Assembly (NCBI RefSeq): GCF_010731575.1
Contig: NZ_AP022617.1
Location: forward strand, 5,332,001 to 5,396,000
DNA length: 64,000 nt
Direction: 5' to 3'
DNA from: Mycolicibacterium monacense
Lineage (GTDB): Bacteria > Actinomycetota > Actinomycetes > Mycobacteriales > Mycobacteriaceae
Part shown: positions 1 through 11,615 of the stretch, in pieces
Position numbering within the stretch: position 1 is the stretch's first letter
Layout of the letters: every line of letters begins with the position of its first letter
The notes under the pieces: generated by a model
The model's database searches: none
What the model was told of the DNA's origin: nothing
The model's input: only the letters and a program-made list of their open reading frames with translations
Made by a program: the position numbers and the translations under genes

Positions 1-529
1 ACACGCCGACGATCGCCGGCCGCAGGTTCGGATCGGAGTAACCGGTGCGCTGCGGTTGACCGGCGTTCTCGCCGGAAACCTGAGTGAGCCCGACGAACTC
101 GGCGAACGTGCCGTCCTCGTTCGACGTGATCTCGATGCGCTCACATCCGGGGCCGGCGACCCGGTCGCGGTTCACGCTGGCGACCACCACGTTGCGCACG
201 ATGACGTCGACGCGGGTGCGGGTGACGTTGACCAGCATCGCGTTCAGCGCCGCGTCACGGCCCTCGGCCGGTGCGGTGCCGAACAACAGCCCGCCGTCGC
301 GGGGCATGGTGCGCACCACCTCGCACGGCACCGTCGCGGTCAGGCTGACCGGCGCCTGGGAGATCAGCGGTGCGGTCACGTTGGCGAACTGTCCCTGCTG
401 GGGCCAGTTCAATGTGGCGGTGGTCTGGACGACCGGCAACAGCGGGGTCGCCACCGCCATCACGAAGCCGAGCAGGCCGGCGATCGTGGCGACCCAGCGC
501 GTGATCCGAACATCCCGGCCCGCCCTCAC
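1..529 (-). CDS. embB: Arabinosyltransferase EmbB, N-terminal part only (cut by window edge)
   Basis: This is the first 176 residues of an Emb arabinosyltransferase; the rest lies beyond the left edge. The start is GTG at 529-527 and overlaps the embA stop as GTGA. Residues about 8-30 form the first membrane helix, ending in [17 protein letters not shown], the N-terminal signature shared with the EmbC and EmbA proteins next door. A periplasmic domain follows. EmbB uses decaprenyl-phosphoryl-arabinose to add arabinose to arabinogalactan and is the main ethambutol target. The ethambutol-resistance region is not visible here. The assignment as EmbB rests on conserved order: it is the third emb gene after embC and embA. 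Confidence 0.93.
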   Translation of the reverse strand, partial: MRAGRDVRITRWVATIAGLLGFVMAVATPLLPVVQTTATLNWPQQGQFANVTAPLISQAPVSLTATVPCEVVRTMPRDGGLLFGTAPAEGRDAALNAMLVNVTRTRVDVIVRNVVVASVNRDRVAGPGCERIEITSNEDGTFAEFVGLTQVSGENAGQPQRTGYSDPNLRPAIVGV

Positions 530-3500
530 GGCAGTGCCCTGATCGGTCCGCCGCGGTTCCACCCGAACACTCGCTTCGACCCTTCCTCGATGACGGCGTT
601 GGGCGCCTCATCGCGCGGCACGACCCGGATGAAGCGTTCGATCGAACCCCAGTCCCGGTACCAGTCGTCGCTCAGGTAGGTCGGGATCGTCGCCGTCCGC
701 AGCAGCGCCTGGATGAACAGGAACGGCCCGCCGTCCTCGGCGGACTGCCACTGATTCGACGACGTCACCACCTGCTTGAAGTTCGGCAGGATCCGGTACT
801 CCGGCAGTTCGGCCACCCCGAGGTGTTCGGCGAACGGCCGCTGGCACGGGAAGTTCGCCGCGGTCGCGATGTCCATCAGCACCGGCGTCTGCGAACCGAG
901 GAACTCACTGGCGGTCTGCAGCACCGGAACCCGTGGCGGGGTGAACCCGAACCACTGATCTTCCGACAGGTTCGGATCGTCGGCGACGATGCGGGCCACG
1001 TTGGCCTCCGGCGGCGCCCAGGCCAGCGGGAAGCGCAGGTTGCGCCACGCCTTCTGCTGGACGATGTCGATCGGCTGGACCTCGCCGAGCGCCTGGTAGG
1101 ACCCGTCCGGCCGGTGCACACCCCACTGCAGTTTGAGCGACTGCCCGTAGTTGAACGAGCCGTCCTCCTCGTAGTACCAGATCGCACCCGCGGCGGCGAC
1201 GGTCACGAGCGGCCGGTCCGGGGTCCGTGGCGGCAGCTGGTACCACGCCGACGTCGCCTCGGCGGCCACTCCTGCCTGGTCCGAGCCGGGCTCGTTGTAG
1301 CTGCCCATCACCGGGGTGCGGTCCGGATCCAGCCCGAACGGCAGGAACACCCGCGAACCGTTGACGCCCTCGGGGCCGTAGCCGCCGCCGGTGCCCGCCG
1401 CATAGCCGACGCCGATGTTCGGTTTGTCGACCGGTCCGTCGGAGTTCACGGTGCCGGGGTTGGCCGCCACGGGTTCGGCCGGTTCGAGGGTGTCGCTGAC
1501 GCCGTTGGGGGTGAACCCGACGGGGTCCTCACCGCCGAGCGGCCCGTACTCGCCGAAGCGCTGACCCGGAACCGGTTGCAGCATCCCGGCATTCGTATCG
1601 GCCTCGACGAGAACATGGTCGGCCATCGCGCAGCTGGAGTCGGACAGCCCGGACCGCAGGGCCGCCGCGTTGGCCGAGCCGATGGTGTAGACGGGGTAGC
1701 GCCCGACGGTGGCCTTGACCATCGACCCCAACTCGAGCACCACCATGATGGTGGCCACCACGAGCAGCGGGGTCGATGCCAGCGCCCGGTTGCGTCCGGT
1801 GTCGGCGACCTCGGTGTGCCCGGCGTAGTCGATGCGGAAGTGCAGCCAGCCGGCGAGGATGCCGCCGGCGATCGCGAGGACCAGGAAGATCGTGGTGACC
1901 GGGTAGCCGACGATGACCGGTTGCTTGTCGAACCAGGGCACCCCGTAGTTCGCGACGTAGAACCAGCCGTTGATCCCGGAGGTCGCCCACGCCAGCACGA
2001 ACAGCAGCGCGGTGACGTACAGCGCCAGGTTCCGTCGGCTGTTGACGCCGACCCGGGCGAACGCGAACGCGGTGACCCCGCCGAGCGCACCCGCGAGACC
2101 GGCGAACGCACCGAACTGCACCGCCCACTTCGTCGGCGTGAGCGTGAGCAGCAGCAGCCCGATCGCCGTCGTCCCGGCCAGCCGCCACACCGGACCGCCG
2201 AAGGTGCCGGGCAACCGGCCGCGGCGCAGCAGCAGCACGATCAGCCCGAACAGGCACAGCAGCAGGATCAGCACGGAGAAGCGGCGGGTCAGCGAGCCGT
2301 CGACGCTCTCCTCGACGGTCAGGAAGTAATACCGCAGGAACTCCTGGTACCACGGCAGCGTCGGGCCGACGACGTACTTGATGCGCACCGATTCGGCGAC
2401 GGTGGCCAGCGTCTGGTCGCGGAAGACGATGACGAACAGCAGCGATGCCGCGGCGGCGAGCGGCGCCACGGCGACCGCGACCCCGTCGACCGCGCGGCGG
2501 GCCGAGACGATGCGCGCGATGCCCCGCGCACCCACCAGCAGCGGCGCGAGGGCGATCAGCCCCTGTGGCGCCAGGGTCACCGAGAACATCGCGATCACGA
2601 CGGCCACCGCCGCGGGCCACAGCCGCCGGGTGCCGATCGTGTTCTCCACGAGCATCCACACCGCGATCACCGCGAACGCGATGAGCGGTTCGGGCCGAAG
2701 GCCGTTGTTGAACGGCAGCCATGCCGCGAGGAACACCGCGGCGGTGGTCCACACCGCGACCCGGTTGGCGGCCAGTCGCCTGCCCAGGCGGGGGAGCACG
2801 CAGCGGCTGATGATCAGCCATGTCGCGATCGCCGCGGCCGTCGCGGGGATGCGCATCCACACACCGGCCGTGCTGATCGACGCGAGGTGCGCGAGCACGC
2901 TCTGGTACCAGTCGAACGGCGCCTCCGTGGCGCCGAAGTAGCGGAAGTAGTTGGCGGTGTAGCCGGCTTCGTCGGAGACCCGGGCGATCGTCAGGTTGTA
3001 GCCGTCGTCGGACGACTGAGCCCCGACCACATGCCACACCAGCAGCGCGCCGACCACCCCGATGTCGGCCAGCCACGTCGACAGGCCGACCCGCCGCCGC
3101 CGTCGCCACGCCCCGGGCACACCCCGGCCGGCCCGGCGGTCGAGGACGGCCAGCGCGATGATCGAGGCGATCACACACAACACACCCAGCGTCATCACCG
3201 CCAGCTTGAGCAGTGTGGGGCTGGTGATGAACCGGGTGTCGACGTCGATGCGGGCGGTCAGGCGGGGTTCCGATGTCGCCGCCGGGGCGGCTCCGGGCTG
3301 CGGGGCCACCTCGAGTTCGGTGAAGATCCCCGCCACCTGCGGCCGCTTGTCGAGCGACAGCGTGCCCGCGGCCCCGGGGATGCCGACGAAGTCGGCGCCC
3401 ACCGAGCCGACGTTGGCCCAGACCCGCAGTTCACTGCAGGCTCCGGCGGCGATCGCCGGGCGCGGGGCGACCGCGGCGACGGTGTCGCGGAAGGCGACGA

Positions 3501-3825
3501 CCACGTCGTCGGCGTTGGCGCGGACGAACAACCCGTTGCGGCCCGCGGCGATGCCGCCGGGCGGGATCGTGGAGAACACCAGGCCGCCGTCGGCGGGCAT
3601 GGTGGCGATCGCCCGGCACGGGATCGTCACGTCGAGCGCCAGCGGGGCTCCGGAGACCAGCGGGGCGGTCAGGTCACCGACGAAGCCGTCCTCGGCGGGT
3701 GCCTGCGGCCACAGGATCGTCGCGGTGGTCTGCCTGACCGGCAGCAGCGGAGACAACGCGCACAGCACCACGCCCGCCAGACCCGCGATGACGGCGATCA
3801 GGCGGACGAAACGGTGGGCGGGCAC
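526..3825 (-). CDS. embA: Arabinosyltransferase EmbA
   Basis: A 1099-residue GT-C membrane glycosyltransferase that works with EmbB to build the branched arabinan end of arabinogalactan outside the plasma membrane. Visible features are an N-terminal helix ending in [17 protein letters not shown], a periplasmic domain to about residue 220, a long multi-helix region, and the acidic SSDDGYN motif near residue 272 where GT-C enzymes carry the catalytic aspartate. A soluble carbohydrate-binding-like C-terminal half begins near residue 730. The GTG start lies 24 bp after the embC stop, and the stop is shared with the embB start (GTGA). Length and order match other mycobacterial embA genes. Confidence 0.96.
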   Translation of the reverse strand: MPAHRFVRLIAVIAGLAGVVLCALSPLLPVRQTTATILWPQAPAEDGFVGDLTAPLVSGAPLALDVTIPCRAIATMPADGGLVFSTIPPGGIAAGRNGLFVRANADDVVVAFRDTVAAVAPRPAIAAGACSELRVWANVGSVGADFVGIPGAAGTLSLDKRPQVAGIFTELEVAPQPGAAPAATSEPRLTARIDVDTRFITSPTLLKLAVMTLGVLCVIASIIALAVLDRRAGRGVPGAWRRRRRVGLSTWLADIGVVGALLVWHVVGAQSSDDGYNLTIARVSDEAGYTANYFRYFGATEAPFDWYQSVLAHLASISTAGVWMRIPATAAAIATWLIISRCVLPRLGRRLAANRVAVWTTAAVFLAAWLPFNNGLRPEPLIAFAVIAVWMLVENTIGTRRLWPAAVAVVIAMFSVTLAPQGLIALAPLLVGARGIARIVSARRAVDGVAVAVAPLAAAASLLFVIVFRDQTLATVAESVRIKYVVGPTLPWYQEFLRYYFLTVEESVDGSLTRRFSVLILLLCLFGLIVLLLRRGRLPGTFGGPVWRLAGTTAIGLLLLTLTPTKWAVQFGAFAGLAGALGGVTAFAFARVGVNSRRNLALYVTALLFVLAWATSGINGWFYVANYGVPWFDKQPVIVGYPVTTIFLVLAIAGGILAGWLHFRIDYAGHTEVADTGRNRALASTPLLVVATIMVVLELGSMVKATVGRYPVYTIGSANAAALRSGLSDSSCAMADHVLVEADTNAGMLQPVPGQRFGEYGPLGGEDPVGFTPNGVSDTLEPAEPVAANPGTVNSDGPVDKPNIGVGYAAGTGGGYGPEGVNGSRVFLPFGLDPDRTPVMGSYNEPGSDQAGVAAEATSAWYQLPPRTPDRPLVTVAAAGAIWYYEEDGSFNYGQSLKLQWGVHRPDGSYQALGEVQPIDIVQQKAWRNLRFPLAWAPPEANVARIVADDPNLSEDQWFGFTPPRVPVLQTASEFLGSQTPVLMDIATAANFPCQRPFAEHLGVAELPEYRILPNFKQVVTSSNQWQSAEDGGPFLFIQALLRTATIPTYLSDDWYRDWGSIERFIRVVPRDEAPNAVIEEGSKRVFGWNRGGPIRALP

Positions 3826-3849
3826 GAGCGTCGATGGTAGGCGACGGAC

Positions 3850-6800
3850 CTAGTGGCGCAGCGGCGCCGGGCTCCACAGGCCGCTACGCGTTGTGGAACC
3901 GAGATCCAGACGTGCCGGTACGGCGTCCCGGTAGAAGGGCGTGAGCTGCTGTAGCGCACCCCAGTCACGGGACCAGTCGTCCTGCAGGTACGTCGACAGC
4001 GTCGTCGGGCGCAGCAGCAGTTCGGTGATGCCGAGCGGGCCGCCGCCGAGGTAGTCCATCACCGGCGAGTTGGCCTCGGCGCCGAACCGGTCCGGCATGA
4101 TCCGCCACTTGGGCACCTCGATCACGCCGTTGCGGTGGTCGAACGGGCGTTGGCAGGGGAACGCCAACCCGACCAGCCAGTCGAGCAGCACCGGGTCCTC
4201 TGAGCCCACCACGTCCTGCAGCGAGCGCAGCTCCGCGATGCGGGGCGGGGTCAGCGCGATCCAGTGGTCCGGGCTCAGGTCGTCGTCGACGGCAACGAGC
4301 CGGATGCGGGTGGCGTCGTCGGGGATCGCCGCCAGCGGCACCCGCAGGTTGCGCCACGCCGGGGACGCCCCGACGTCGGCGAACCCGACGCTGCCACCCG
4401 CTTCCGGGTCGGCGCCGCCCTCGTCGGTGGCCCACTGGACGACCACGTCGCCGGGATCGAAGCGGCCCGCCGCGGACACCACGAGCAGCGGTCCGGCGTC
4501 CTCCCGAGGGGGGAGCCGGTACCACGCCGAGCGCAGGTTGGCCGGTGCCTGGGTGCCGCTGCGCCAGCTGCCCAGCACCGGGGTCCGGGCCGGGTCGAGG
4601 TTGAACGGCAGCCGGGCGCGGGAACCGTTGATGCCAGCCCGGGCGGTCGTGCCGCCCTCGGTGCCCGCTTCGCCGCCGGTCTCGGAGTCGCCGTCGGTGT
4701 CGGCGAAGTTGGTGGCCTGCGTCTGGTCCATCACCGCGTCGGCGGAGATGTCCGACGGGATGCCGTTGGGGCTGAAACCCTGGGCCGACCCGGCGCCCAG
4801 CGCGGCGCCGACGGGGACCCGGATGGGGGTCAGCAACCCCTGGTTGGGATTCTGTTCGACCATCACGTCGTTGGCCAGTCCGCACGTCTTACCGGTCAGC
4901 GCCTCGAGGTTGGACCGGCCGACGGTCCAGCCCGGGTACTGGGTGACCATCGCCAGCGTCAGCGACACCACCTCGAACATCACGACCAGCCACGCGGCGA
5001 TCGCCAACGGCGACTGCACGATCCGGCGCCACCGCCAGCGGCCGTCGTCGTCGGGGGAGGTGTCGCGGCCCGAGAAGTGGAACCACGCCGCCGCCAGCAG
5101 GGCGAGCACCGAGAATCCGAGCAGGATCGTGGTGAAGCCGAACTTGTACTCCGGGAACGCGTTCGACCACGGCACGCCGAAGTTCGAGACGTACCACCAC
5201 CCGTTGACGGTCGCGAACGACAGCGCGGCGACGAACAGCACGGTGGCCGCGAACATGGTCCGGTTGCGTCGTGAGCGCATCGCGACCGCCGCGACGGCGA
5301 CGGCGGCCAGCGCGCCCAGCGATCCGGCGAGGCCGGCGAACACGCCGAAGTGGTGGGTCCACTTGGTGGGGGTGAACATCATCGCCAGGAACGAGATGAT
5401 CGTGATGCCGACGATCCGGCGGCTCGGCCCCGCCGCGGTACCGGGGATGCGGCCCTTGCGCAGCGTCATCGCCACCGACACCGCCAGCGCGAGCAGCAGC
5501 GTCAGCACCGCGAACCGGCGCGCCACCGACCCGTCGGGGCTGGTGGTGAACAGCCGCGAGTAGCGGATGTGCTCGTCGAACCAGCTCAGGCTCGGCCCGA
5601 CGGCGCTCTTGAAGCTGCTGGCCTGCAGTTCGCCGACCAGGGTCTGATCGCGGAAGATGAGGATCGCGGTGACGGTGCCCGCGGCCAGGATCGGCGCCAG
5701 CAGCGCCAGGTAGCCGAAGCGGGCGACATGCCGAGCCACGATCGTCTTCAGCGGTCCGACGGCCACCAGCAGGGCGCCGACGGCGGCGATGCCGGTCGGG
5801 CCCGAGAAGAGCGTGAGCGCGCCGATGATGACGGCGATCGCGACCGGCAGTAGGCGGCTGGTCGCCACGCCGCGCTCCACCGAACACCAGGTCAGCAGGA
5901 TGCCCAGCGCGATGATCGGCTCGGGCCGCAGACCGTTGTTCAGCGGCAGCCAGAACGCCAGGAACATACCGGCCGCAGTCCAGGCCGCGGCCCGGTTGGC
6001 CTTGACCGCATGGCCGAGGCGCGGGATCACCTCACGGCTGATCACCCACCAGCACGCCAGCGCCATCAGCAGCGTCGGCAGCCGCATCCACACGCTGGCC
6101 GTGCTGACCTGCGACCAAAGGGCGAGCAGGTCGTAGTACCAGCCGAACGGGGCCTCGGGGGTGCCGAACCAGCGGTAGTAGTTGGCCATGTAGCCGGCCC
6201 GTTCGGAGACACGGGCCATGGTGAGGATGTAGCCGTCGTCGGCGGTGTTGGCGCCGACGAAGTGCCACCACACGAGCACGGCGGTGACCACACCGTCCAG
6301 CGGCGTCATCGACCACCAGCGCGACGGCAGGAACCGGCGGTGACGCATCCCGTCGTCGGTGTCGAGGACGTGCAGCGCTCCGAGCGCGATGACGGTCAGC
6401 GCGACGCCGGCGAACATCACCAGCAGTTTGAGCAGGGTGGGGGTGCTGCTGTAGCGGGAGTCGACGGTCGCCGAGAACTGCAGGCCGGGCGGTGCGGGTC
6501 CGGACAGGTCGGTGAAGACGCCCACGATCTGCGGCCGGAAGTCGTAACCGCCGCGTTCACCGCGCAGGGGACCGCCGGGCTCCTCACCGGGGTCGACGTC
6601 GTCGGGACCCTCGGTGAGTCCGACGAACTCGCCGGTGACCTTGTCGGCGCGGGCGGTGAACACCAGCCGCTCACACTGCGGGCTGAGCACCTCGGCCAGC
6701 GGCGCGGAGACGACCGGCGTATTGCGCACGATGACGAGCAGGTCGTTGTTCACCCGCTCGATCAGCAGACCCCGGTCGACGGCCTTGGGCGCCTGCTTGG

Positions 6801-7122
6801 GGACGGTGGACAGCAGCACGGTGCGGCCGGTGTTGGCCGGGCCCGCGAGCCCGGCGGCGGCCTGGCACGGAACCGTGATGGTCAGATCGGTGGCGACGTA
6901 ACCGATCAGCGGCGCGTCCACGCTGCGCAGCACGCCGTCCTGCGGCCAGTTCAGCTCGGCCGTCGTCTGCTTCACCGGTAGCAGCGGCGTAGCCAGCGCC
7001 ATCGCCGCGCCGAGCAATCCCGCGACGATGGCGATGAGGCGCGCCGTCCGGTGGTTGCTCCCGACCGCAACCCCAGAGTTCACGGGCGTAGATGTTAACG
7101 GCCTGCGCTGGGCGTCAGCCAT
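3850..7122 (-). CDS. embC: Arabinosyltransferase EmbC
   Basis: A 1090-residue GT-C arabinosyltransferase. Among the three Emb proteins, EmbC extends the arabinan of lipoarabinomannan. Visible features are a short cytosolic tail of about 27 residues, a first helix with [17 protein letters not shown], the NTADDGYI acidic motif near residue 294, many membrane segments, and a C-terminal periplasmic domain from about residue 715 that includes a Gly/Thr/Glu-rich linker. The ATG at 7122 overlaps the aftA stop by 8 bp, so translation is probably coupled. It is called EmbC rather than EmbB because it directly follows aftA and precedes two further emb genes. Confidence 0.96.
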   Translation of the reverse strand: MADAQRRPLTSTPVNSGVAVGSNHRTARLIAIVAGLLGAAMALATPLLPVKQTTAELNWPQDGVLRSVDAPLIGYVATDLTITVPCQAAAGLAGPANTGRTVLLSTVPKQAPKAVDRGLLIERVNNDLLVIVRNTPVVSAPLAEVLSPQCERLVFTARADKVTGEFVGLTEGPDDVDPGEEPGGPLRGERGGYDFRPQIVGVFTDLSGPAPPGLQFSATVDSRYSSTPTLLKLLVMFAGVALTVIALGALHVLDTDDGMRHRRFLPSRWWSMTPLDGVVTAVLVWWHFVGANTADDGYILTMARVSERAGYMANYYRWFGTPEAPFGWYYDLLALWSQVSTASVWMRLPTLLMALACWWVISREVIPRLGHAVKANRAAAWTAAGMFLAFWLPLNNGLRPEPIIALGILLTWCSVERGVATSRLLPVAIAVIIGALTLFSGPTGIAAVGALLVAVGPLKTIVARHVARFGYLALLAPILAAGTVTAILIFRDQTLVGELQASSFKSAVGPSLSWFDEHIRYSRLFTTSPDGSVARRFAVLTLLLALAVSVAMTLRKGRIPGTAAGPSRRIVGITIISFLAMMFTPTKWTHHFGVFAGLAGSLGALAAVAVAAVAMRSRRNRTMFAATVLFVAALSFATVNGWWYVSNFGVPWSNAFPEYKFGFTTILLGFSVLALLAAAWFHFSGRDTSPDDDGRWRWRRIVQSPLAIAAWLVVMFEVVSLTLAMVTQYPGWTVGRSNLEALTGKTCGLANDVMVEQNPNQGLLTPIRVPVGAALGAGSAQGFSPNGIPSDISADAVMDQTQATNFADTDGDSETGGEAGTEGGTTARAGINGSRARLPFNLDPARTPVLGSWRSGTQAPANLRSAWYRLPPREDAGPLLVVSAAGRFDPGDVVVQWATDEGGADPEAGGSVGFADVGASPAWRNLRVPLAAIPDDATRIRLVAVDDDLSPDHWIALTPPRIAELRSLQDVVGSEDPVLLDWLVGLAFPCQRPFDHRNGVIEVPKWRIMPDRFGAEANSPVMDYLGGGPLGITELLLRPTTLSTYLQDDWSRDWGALQQLTPFYRDAVPARLDLGSTTRSGLWSPAPLRH

Positions 7123-8977
7123 CGACCGGTTGTCTGATCGCCAGCACGAACGGACCGATCTCGGAAACCTCGAAGCGCGGGTCGTCGAACAGGGCGGCGT
7201 CGAGCTTGACCTGATAGCGCCGCACGTTGGGGTGGTTGGGGTAGACGTCGGAGGCCAGGCGCAGGGTGTAGGAGTCCTCGCTGCCGCGGCGCATCAGGAA
7301 CACCGTCGGCGGGTCCCACGGCAGCTCGTCGAGCGCCGCGACGAACCGGTCGGCGTCGCCGAGGGTCTGCCAGCTCTCGATCGCCTTGGCGCGCTGGTCG
7401 AACTGCGCCAGCGGGTTGGCGTAGTGCGATGTCAGGCCCTGGAACCCGTAGTAGGGGTAGTAGGACAGGAAGCTGTAGTCGGCGGTCAGCACGATCGTCT
7501 CGTTGCGGGGCCGGCCGGTGGCCTCGAGGATCGCCGCGTCCACCTCGCGGTAATAGCGTTCGGCGCCGGGCGGCCTGCGGTCGGCGCGCTGGCCGTAGCC
7601 GTCGGTATCGGTGTAGGCGACGGCGATGTCGGGCCGTAGCACGTCGGGGATGTCCTGGCTGAAGGTCAGCGCGCCGATCGCGCCGATCGCACCGGCGGCC
7701 ACCAGCAGGCGCCGGCTGGAGAAGCTGTCGGCCAGCCCGCGCGCCGCCTCGACGAACCCGAACACGCCGGCGGCCGACAGCAGCACCACCAGCGTCGGCT
7801 GCAGCCGGAACGACAGCAGCGTGGTGCCCGCCAGCGTGGTCAGCATCGACAGCAGCGACCACGCGTAGACCGCGAGCACCGCGACGGCCAGGGCGCCCGC
7901 TCGGGTGGAGTTGCGGGCCCGCACCACCAACCAGACCGTTCCGACCAGGCAGAGCGCGCCGAGCAGCGTGAAGCTCAGCATCGGGAAGGACAGTTGCGCG
8001 CCGTCGGCGGGCAGGTAGTGCTGGGCGGTGCCGGTGTCGGCCGGGGTGCCGCGCAGCGCGGCCAGCAGGTACGGCGCCCACCCGATCAGCGCGATCGCAC
8101 CGGAGATCACGGCGATGACGAGCAGGCGCAGCAGCGGTCCGGCGCTCCGGTGGGCGACGGCGGCCACGACCGCCATGATCACCAGCGTGAACGCCGCATA
8201 GGCCAACAGCAGCGTGTAGAACAGCGCGGCCACACCGAGGAACAGCCCGACCCCGACGATCGCGCCCCACCCCCGGCCCTCGGCCCGCAGCCCGGACCAC
8301 GCCAGCACGAACACCGGAGGCAGCAGCACCGCGATGATCGCGGCGTACGGTTCGGCCGGTGAGTAGGCCAGCATCACCGCGGTGGTGGCGGTGGTGACGA
8401 TCAGCGCGTAGGAGAACCGGATCATCGCCGCCCACAACACGAATGCGAGCACGACGGCCACGGCGATCGAGATGATCGACCACGGTTTGAACATCTCCCA
8501 CGCCGGGGTGCCGGTCAGCGCGGCGAGACGCCCGCCGAGCCAGAACCACCCGGGCGGGTAGAACGGCGGCAGCCCGTAGTAGGTCATATCGTGCAGCGCG
8601 GCGGTGTCGGCGAAGCGGGTCAGGTACTCGGTGCGGAACTGCTGGTCCACCGAGATGCCGAACAGGTAGAGCCTGGTCGCACCCAGCGGCATCGCGAGCG
8701 TGACGACCGCGAACGCGGCCAGGAACACCATCGACGCCGCGTGCGCGAGCAGCCGTCTGCCGCGCCGGTGGATCCAGCCCGCCGCGAACAGACCTGCCAG
8801 GCAGCCGAACTGGCCGACGGTGGTCAGGGCGTGCAGTTGGTTCGACGAGTTGTACGCCGGCCACTCGACCCGCGCGATCGCCGCGAGCGAGACGACCGCG
8901 ACGGCAGCGGCGATCATCGCCGCCACCACCATCCGGCCCGCAATCCCGATCGGGGCGGCCAGCGAGTTGGTGCCCAC
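7115..8977 (-). CDS. aftA: Galactan 5-O-arabinofuranosyltransferase AftA
   Basis: A 620-residue polytopic membrane protein that adds the first arabinofuranose residues to the galactan chain, priming it for the Emb enzymes. It uses decaprenyl-phosphoryl-arabinose made by the DprE1/DprE2 pair encoded just upstream. About a dozen hydrophobic segments fill residues 15-430, and a soluble C-terminal domain follows, including [13 protein letters not shown] near residue 545. The GTG start lies 4 bp after the dprE2 stop and the 3' end overlaps embC by 8 bp. The position between dprE2 and embC is diagnostic. Confidence 0.95.
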   Translation of the reverse strand: MGTNSLAAPIGIAGRMVVAAMIAAAVAVVSLAAIARVEWPAYNSSNQLHALTTVGQFGCLAGLFAAGWIHRRGRRLLAHAASMVFLAAFAVVTLAMPLGATRLYLFGISVDQQFRTEYLTRFADTAALHDMTYYGLPPFYPPGWFWLGGRLAALTGTPAWEMFKPWSIISIAVAVVLAFVLWAAMIRFSYALIVTTATTAVMLAYSPAEPYAAIIAVLLPPVFVLAWSGLRAEGRGWGAIVGVGLFLGVAALFYTLLLAYAAFTLVIMAVVAAVAHRSAGPLLRLLVIAVISGAIALIGWAPYLLAALRGTPADTGTAQHYLPADGAQLSFPMLSFTLLGALCLVGTVWLVVRARNSTRAGALAVAVLAVYAWSLLSMLTTLAGTTLLSFRLQPTLVVLLSAAGVFGFVEAARGLADSFSSRRLLVAAGAIGAIGALTFSQDIPDVLRPDIAVAYTDTDGYGQRADRRPPGAERYYREVDAAILEATGRPRNETIVLTADYSFLSYYPYYGFQGLTSHYANPLAQFDQRAKAIESWQTLGDADRFVAALDELPWDPPTVFLMRRGSEDSYTLRLASDVYPNHPNVRRYQVKLDAALFDDPRFEVSEIGPFVLAIRQPVDG

Positions 8978-8981
8978 CGGG

Positions 8982-9752
8982 TTAGATGGGCAGCTTGCGG
9001 AAGATGGGCCGCGGGATGTGGCGCAGCACCATCATCACGTAGCGGAAGGCGCCCGGCGCCCAGACCAGGTCCTTGCCCTTGGCCGACGCGGTGACCGCCA
9101 GTTCGGCGACGTACTCCTTGTCGACGGTCAGCGGCGCTTCCTTGACGTGGGCGCTCATCCGGGTGCGCACCTGGCCGGGCCTGATGACCAGGACGTGAAC
9201 CCCGTACTCGCGCAGCGCTTCTCCGAGGCCGAGGTAGAACCCGTCGAGCCCGGCCTTGGTGGAGCCGTAGACGAAGTTCGACCGCCGCACCCGCTCACCG
9301 GCCGCCGAGCTCATCGCGATGATCTGGCCGAAACCCTGTGCGCGCATCTGCTCGCCGAGCAGCACACCGACGGAAACGGCCGCGGTGTAGTTGATCTCGG
9401 CGATCTGCACGGCCTTGCGCTGGTTCTGCCACAGTTCCTCGGCGTCGCCGAGCAATCCGAACGCGACGATCGCCACGTCGATGTCGCGGGATCCGCCCGC
9501 CGACGCCTTGTCGATCACGTCCGGGTGGCTGGCGGTGTCGACCGCGTCGAAGTCGATCACCTCGACGGATTTCGCTCCCGCACGGCGCATCTGGGCGACG
9601 GCAGCGTCGCGGCCCGGATCATCGGGCAGCGCGGCGAGCACGATGCGGGCCGGCGCGTCGCGCAGGTAGCGCTCGCAGATCGCCAACCCGATCTCGGAGG
9701 TCCCGCCGAGCAACAGGATGGTCTGGGGGTTACCCACGGCGTCAAGCACCAT
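8982..9752 (-). CDS. dprE2: Decaprenylphosphoryl-2-keto-ribose reductase DprE2
   Basis: A 256-residue short-chain dehydrogenase. It reduces the 2-keto intermediate produced by DprE1 to decaprenyl-phosphoryl-arabinose, the only known arabinose donor in mycobacteria. The Rossmann glycine motif is GGTSEIG near residue 16. The catalytic Ser/Tyr/Lys set appears as SSAAGER followed by VYGSTKAG near residues 145-162. The start ATG directly abuts the dprE1 stop (TAAATG), so the two enzymes of the epimerisation are cotranscribed and probably co-translated. Confidence 0.95.
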   Translation of the reverse strand: MVLDAVGNPQTILLLGGTSEIGLAICERYLRDAPARIVLAALPDDPGRDAAVAQMRRAGAKSVEVIDFDAVDTASHPDVIDKASAGGSRDIDVAIVAFGLLGDAEELWQNQRKAVQIAEINYTAAVSVGVLLGEQMRAQGFGQIIAMSSAAGERVRRSNFVYGSTKAGLDGFYLGLGEALREYGVHVLVIRPGQVRTRMSAHVKEAPLTVDKEYVAELAVTASAKGKDLVWAPGAFRYVMMVLRHIPRPIFRKLPI

Positions 9753-11123
9753 TTAGAGCAGCTCCAAACGTCGGGCCATGTCGGAGGCGAACACCCCGTC
9801 GGGATCGACCCGGCGGCGCACGGCGATCCACTCGTCGATGCGCGGGTACATGGCGTGGAAGGTTTCGGCGGTGGTGCGGGAGTCCTTGGCGGTGTAGAGC
9901 CGGCCGCCGAACTGCAGCACCCGGTGGTCGAGTCCGCTGACGAACTCGCCCAACCCCGGTTTGATCGGGAAGTCGACGCAGACGTTCCATCCTGGGATCG
10001 GAAAGCTCAGCGGCGCTTTGTTTCCCGGGCCGAACAGTTTGAACACGTTGAGGAACGAGTAGTGCCCGGAACGCTGGATGTCGACGAGGATCGCCTTGAA
10101 CTCGTCGACCGCCTCGGTGGGCACCACGAACTGGTACTGCAGGAATCCGTTGCTGCCGTAGGCGCGGTTCCACTCACCGAACATGTCGAGCGGGTGATAG
10201 AACTGCGTCAGGTTCTGGATCTTGCCTCGGTAGGTACCCGATTTGCGGTACCACAGTTCGCCGATCGGGCCGAACGTCCACTTGTTGGCCAACCCGTTGG
10301 GGAACACGTCGGGGAAGGTGAGCAGTTGCGGCGCATCGAATTTCAGCGGATTGCGGCGCAGCTTCTTGGGTAGCTGGTCGAGGGTGGCCAGCGATCCGCG
10401 GGAGATGGCGGCACGGCCGAGTTTGGGCGGCGGGCTGATCGCGTCGAACCACGCGCTGGAGTAGGTGTAGTTCGCCTCGCTGCCGTCGCTGTGGATCGCG
10501 ATGGTCTCGTCCAGGTCGGCGGTGACGTCACCGTCGGCGATGAAGTACGCGGTCTCCGTCGGCGTCATCGCGATGGTGGCGCGCAGGATGATGCCGGTCA
10601 GCCCGTTGCCGCCGACGGTGGCCCAGAACAGGTCGGCGTCCTTGCCGCGGGGTTTGAGGGTGCGCACGGTGCCGTCGGCGGTGAGCAGCTCCATCGAGCG
10701 GACGTGGTTGCCGAAGCTGCCCGCGCTGTGGTGGTTCTTGCCGTGGATGTCGCAGGCGATCGCGCCACCGACGGTGACCTGACGGGTGCCGGGCAGCACC
10801 GGGACCCACAGGCCGAGCGGTAGCGCCGCGCGCATCAGCTGGTCGAGGTTCACCCCGGCGTCGACGTCGACGAGCGCGGTGTCGGTGTTGATGGTGTGGA
10901 TGCGGTTGAGCGCGGTCATGTCGACGACCAGGCCGCCGCCGTTCTGCGCGTTGTCACCGTAGGAGCGGCCCAGTCCGCGGGCGATGACGCCGCGCTGCGG
11001 ATCGTCGGCAACCCGCGCGACCGCCTTGGCGATCTCCTCGGGGTCGGGCGTCGACAGCACCTCGGCCACGGATGGCGCGGTGCGGGCCCATCCGGTGAGC
11101 CGCCGGGTCGTGGTCTGCAACAT
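9753..11123 (-). CDS. dprE1: Decaprenylphosphoryl-beta-D-ribose 2-oxidase DprE1
   Basis: A 456-residue FAD oxidase that oxidises the 2-OH of decaprenyl-phosphoryl-ribose, the first half of the epimerisation to the arabinose donor. The FAD-binding region includes [16 protein letters not shown] (residues about 48-63) and [17 protein letters not shown]. The benzothiazinone-reactive cysteine is present in [10 protein letters not shown] as Cys382, equivalent to Cys387 of M. tuberculosis. The C-terminus ARRLELL is typical. It follows the GtrA-like gene by 32 bp. A TACCCT hexamer 7 nt before the ATG suggests an additional internal leaderless promoter. Confidence 0.97.
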   Translation of the reverse strand: MLQTTTRRLTGWARTAPSVAEVLSTPDPEEIAKAVARVADDPQRGVIARGLGRSYGDNAQNGGGLVVDMTALNRIHTINTDTALVDVDAGVNLDQLMRAALPLGLWVPVLPGTRQVTVGGAIACDIHGKNHHSAGSFGNHVRSMELLTADGTVRTLKPRGKDADLFWATVGGNGLTGIILRATIAMTPTETAYFIADGDVTADLDETIAIHSDGSEANYTYSSAWFDAISPPPKLGRAAISRGSLATLDQLPKKLRRNPLKFDAPQLLTFPDVFPNGLANKWTFGPIGELWYRKSGTYRGKIQNLTQFYHPLDMFGEWNRAYGSNGFLQYQFVVPTEAVDEFKAILVDIQRSGHYSFLNVFKLFGPGNKAPLSFPIPGWNVCVDFPIKPGLGEFVSGLDHRVLQFGGRLYTAKDSRTTAETFHAMYPRIDEWIAVRRRVDPDGVFASDMARRLELL

Positions 11124-11130
11124 CGTGACG

Positions 11131-11136
11131 AGGGTA
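11131..11136 (-). promoter_or_regulatory. Candidate -10 element for dprE1
   Basis: On the minus strand TACCCT ends 7 nt before the dprE1 ATG at 11123, and no Shine-Dalgarno sequence is close to that ATG. The spacing fits a leaderless transcript starting at the ATG, which would give dprE1 its own promoter inside the arabinan operon. This is inferred from pattern only. Confidence 0.4.
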
Positions 11137-11155
11137 CCGCCCCTACCGGAGCCTC

Positions 11156-11590
11156 CTATTCATCCCCGAGTCGCTGCGCTCCTGCCCACCGGAAGATCAC
11201 CGCGCGCTGGACGACGAAGTTGATCACCGTCGCGGTGCCCTGCGCGATGACGAAGGCCACCGGCACGCGCCAGGACTTGTCGTCCCACGCCGTGTAGAGG
11301 ATGTAGTTGATGCCCACCTGCGCGGCGTAGGTGGTCGCGTAGAGCGCGCACACCGCGAGGAACCGGGCCCGGCTGGGCGGGGCCTGGAAGGTCCAGCGCC
11401 GGTTGATCAGGTAGGCCGTCGTGGTGCCGGCGATGAAGCTGATCGTCTTGGCGACGTTGACGTGCAGACCCGCTTCGAGCAGCAGTACGTAGAGGCCGAA
11501 GTCCACGATCGCGGCGAAGCCGCCGGTGAGCAGGAACCGCCAGATCTGCGTGGTCAACGACAGTTGGGGCGACATGGGGGGCTCGGCCAC
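11156..11590 (-). CDS. GtrA-family membrane protein (Rv3789-like)
   Basis: A 144-residue GtrA-like protein with four membrane helices: [19 protein letters not shown], the segment before [31 protein letters not shown], and [19 protein letters not shown]. The M. tuberculosis counterpart Rv3789 sits in the same place and has been proposed to flip decaprenyl-phosphoryl-arabinose across the membrane or to anchor AftA. It is the first gene of the dprE1-dprE2-aftA-embCAB operon. The GTG at 11590 is chosen because TAAGCT ends 6 nt upstream, the leaderless pattern. An in-frame ATG 15 nt downstream is the alternative start. Confidence 0.88.
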   Translation of the reverse strand: MAEPPMSPQLSLTTQIWRFLLTGGFAAIVDFGLYVLLLEAGLHVNVAKTISFIAGTTTAYLINRRWTFQAPPSRARFLAVCALYATTYAAQVGINYILYTAWDDKSWRVPVAFVIAQGTATVINFVVQRAVIFRWAGAQRLGDE

Positions 11591-11596
11591 CCCGGA

Positions 11597-11602
11597 AGCT
11601 TA
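11597..11602 (-). promoter_or_regulatory. Candidate -10 element of the arabinan operon
   Basis: TAAGCT on the minus strand ends 6 nt before the GTG at 11590. No Shine-Dalgarno sequence is present. If it is functional, the whole GtrA-dprE1-dprE2-aftA-emb operon starts as a leaderless mRNA here, 7 bp past the end of the neighbouring MocR gene. Confidence 0.5.
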
Positions 11603-11615
11603 TGCTCATGTGCGC

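Noticed and set aside
823..3840. Very long open frame antisense to embA, and similar long antisense frames across the emb, aftA and zwf genes.
   Set aside because: These are typical GC-rich shadow frames: Arg/Pro/Gly/Asp-rich, no domains, and mirrored to a well-recognised gene on the other strand.
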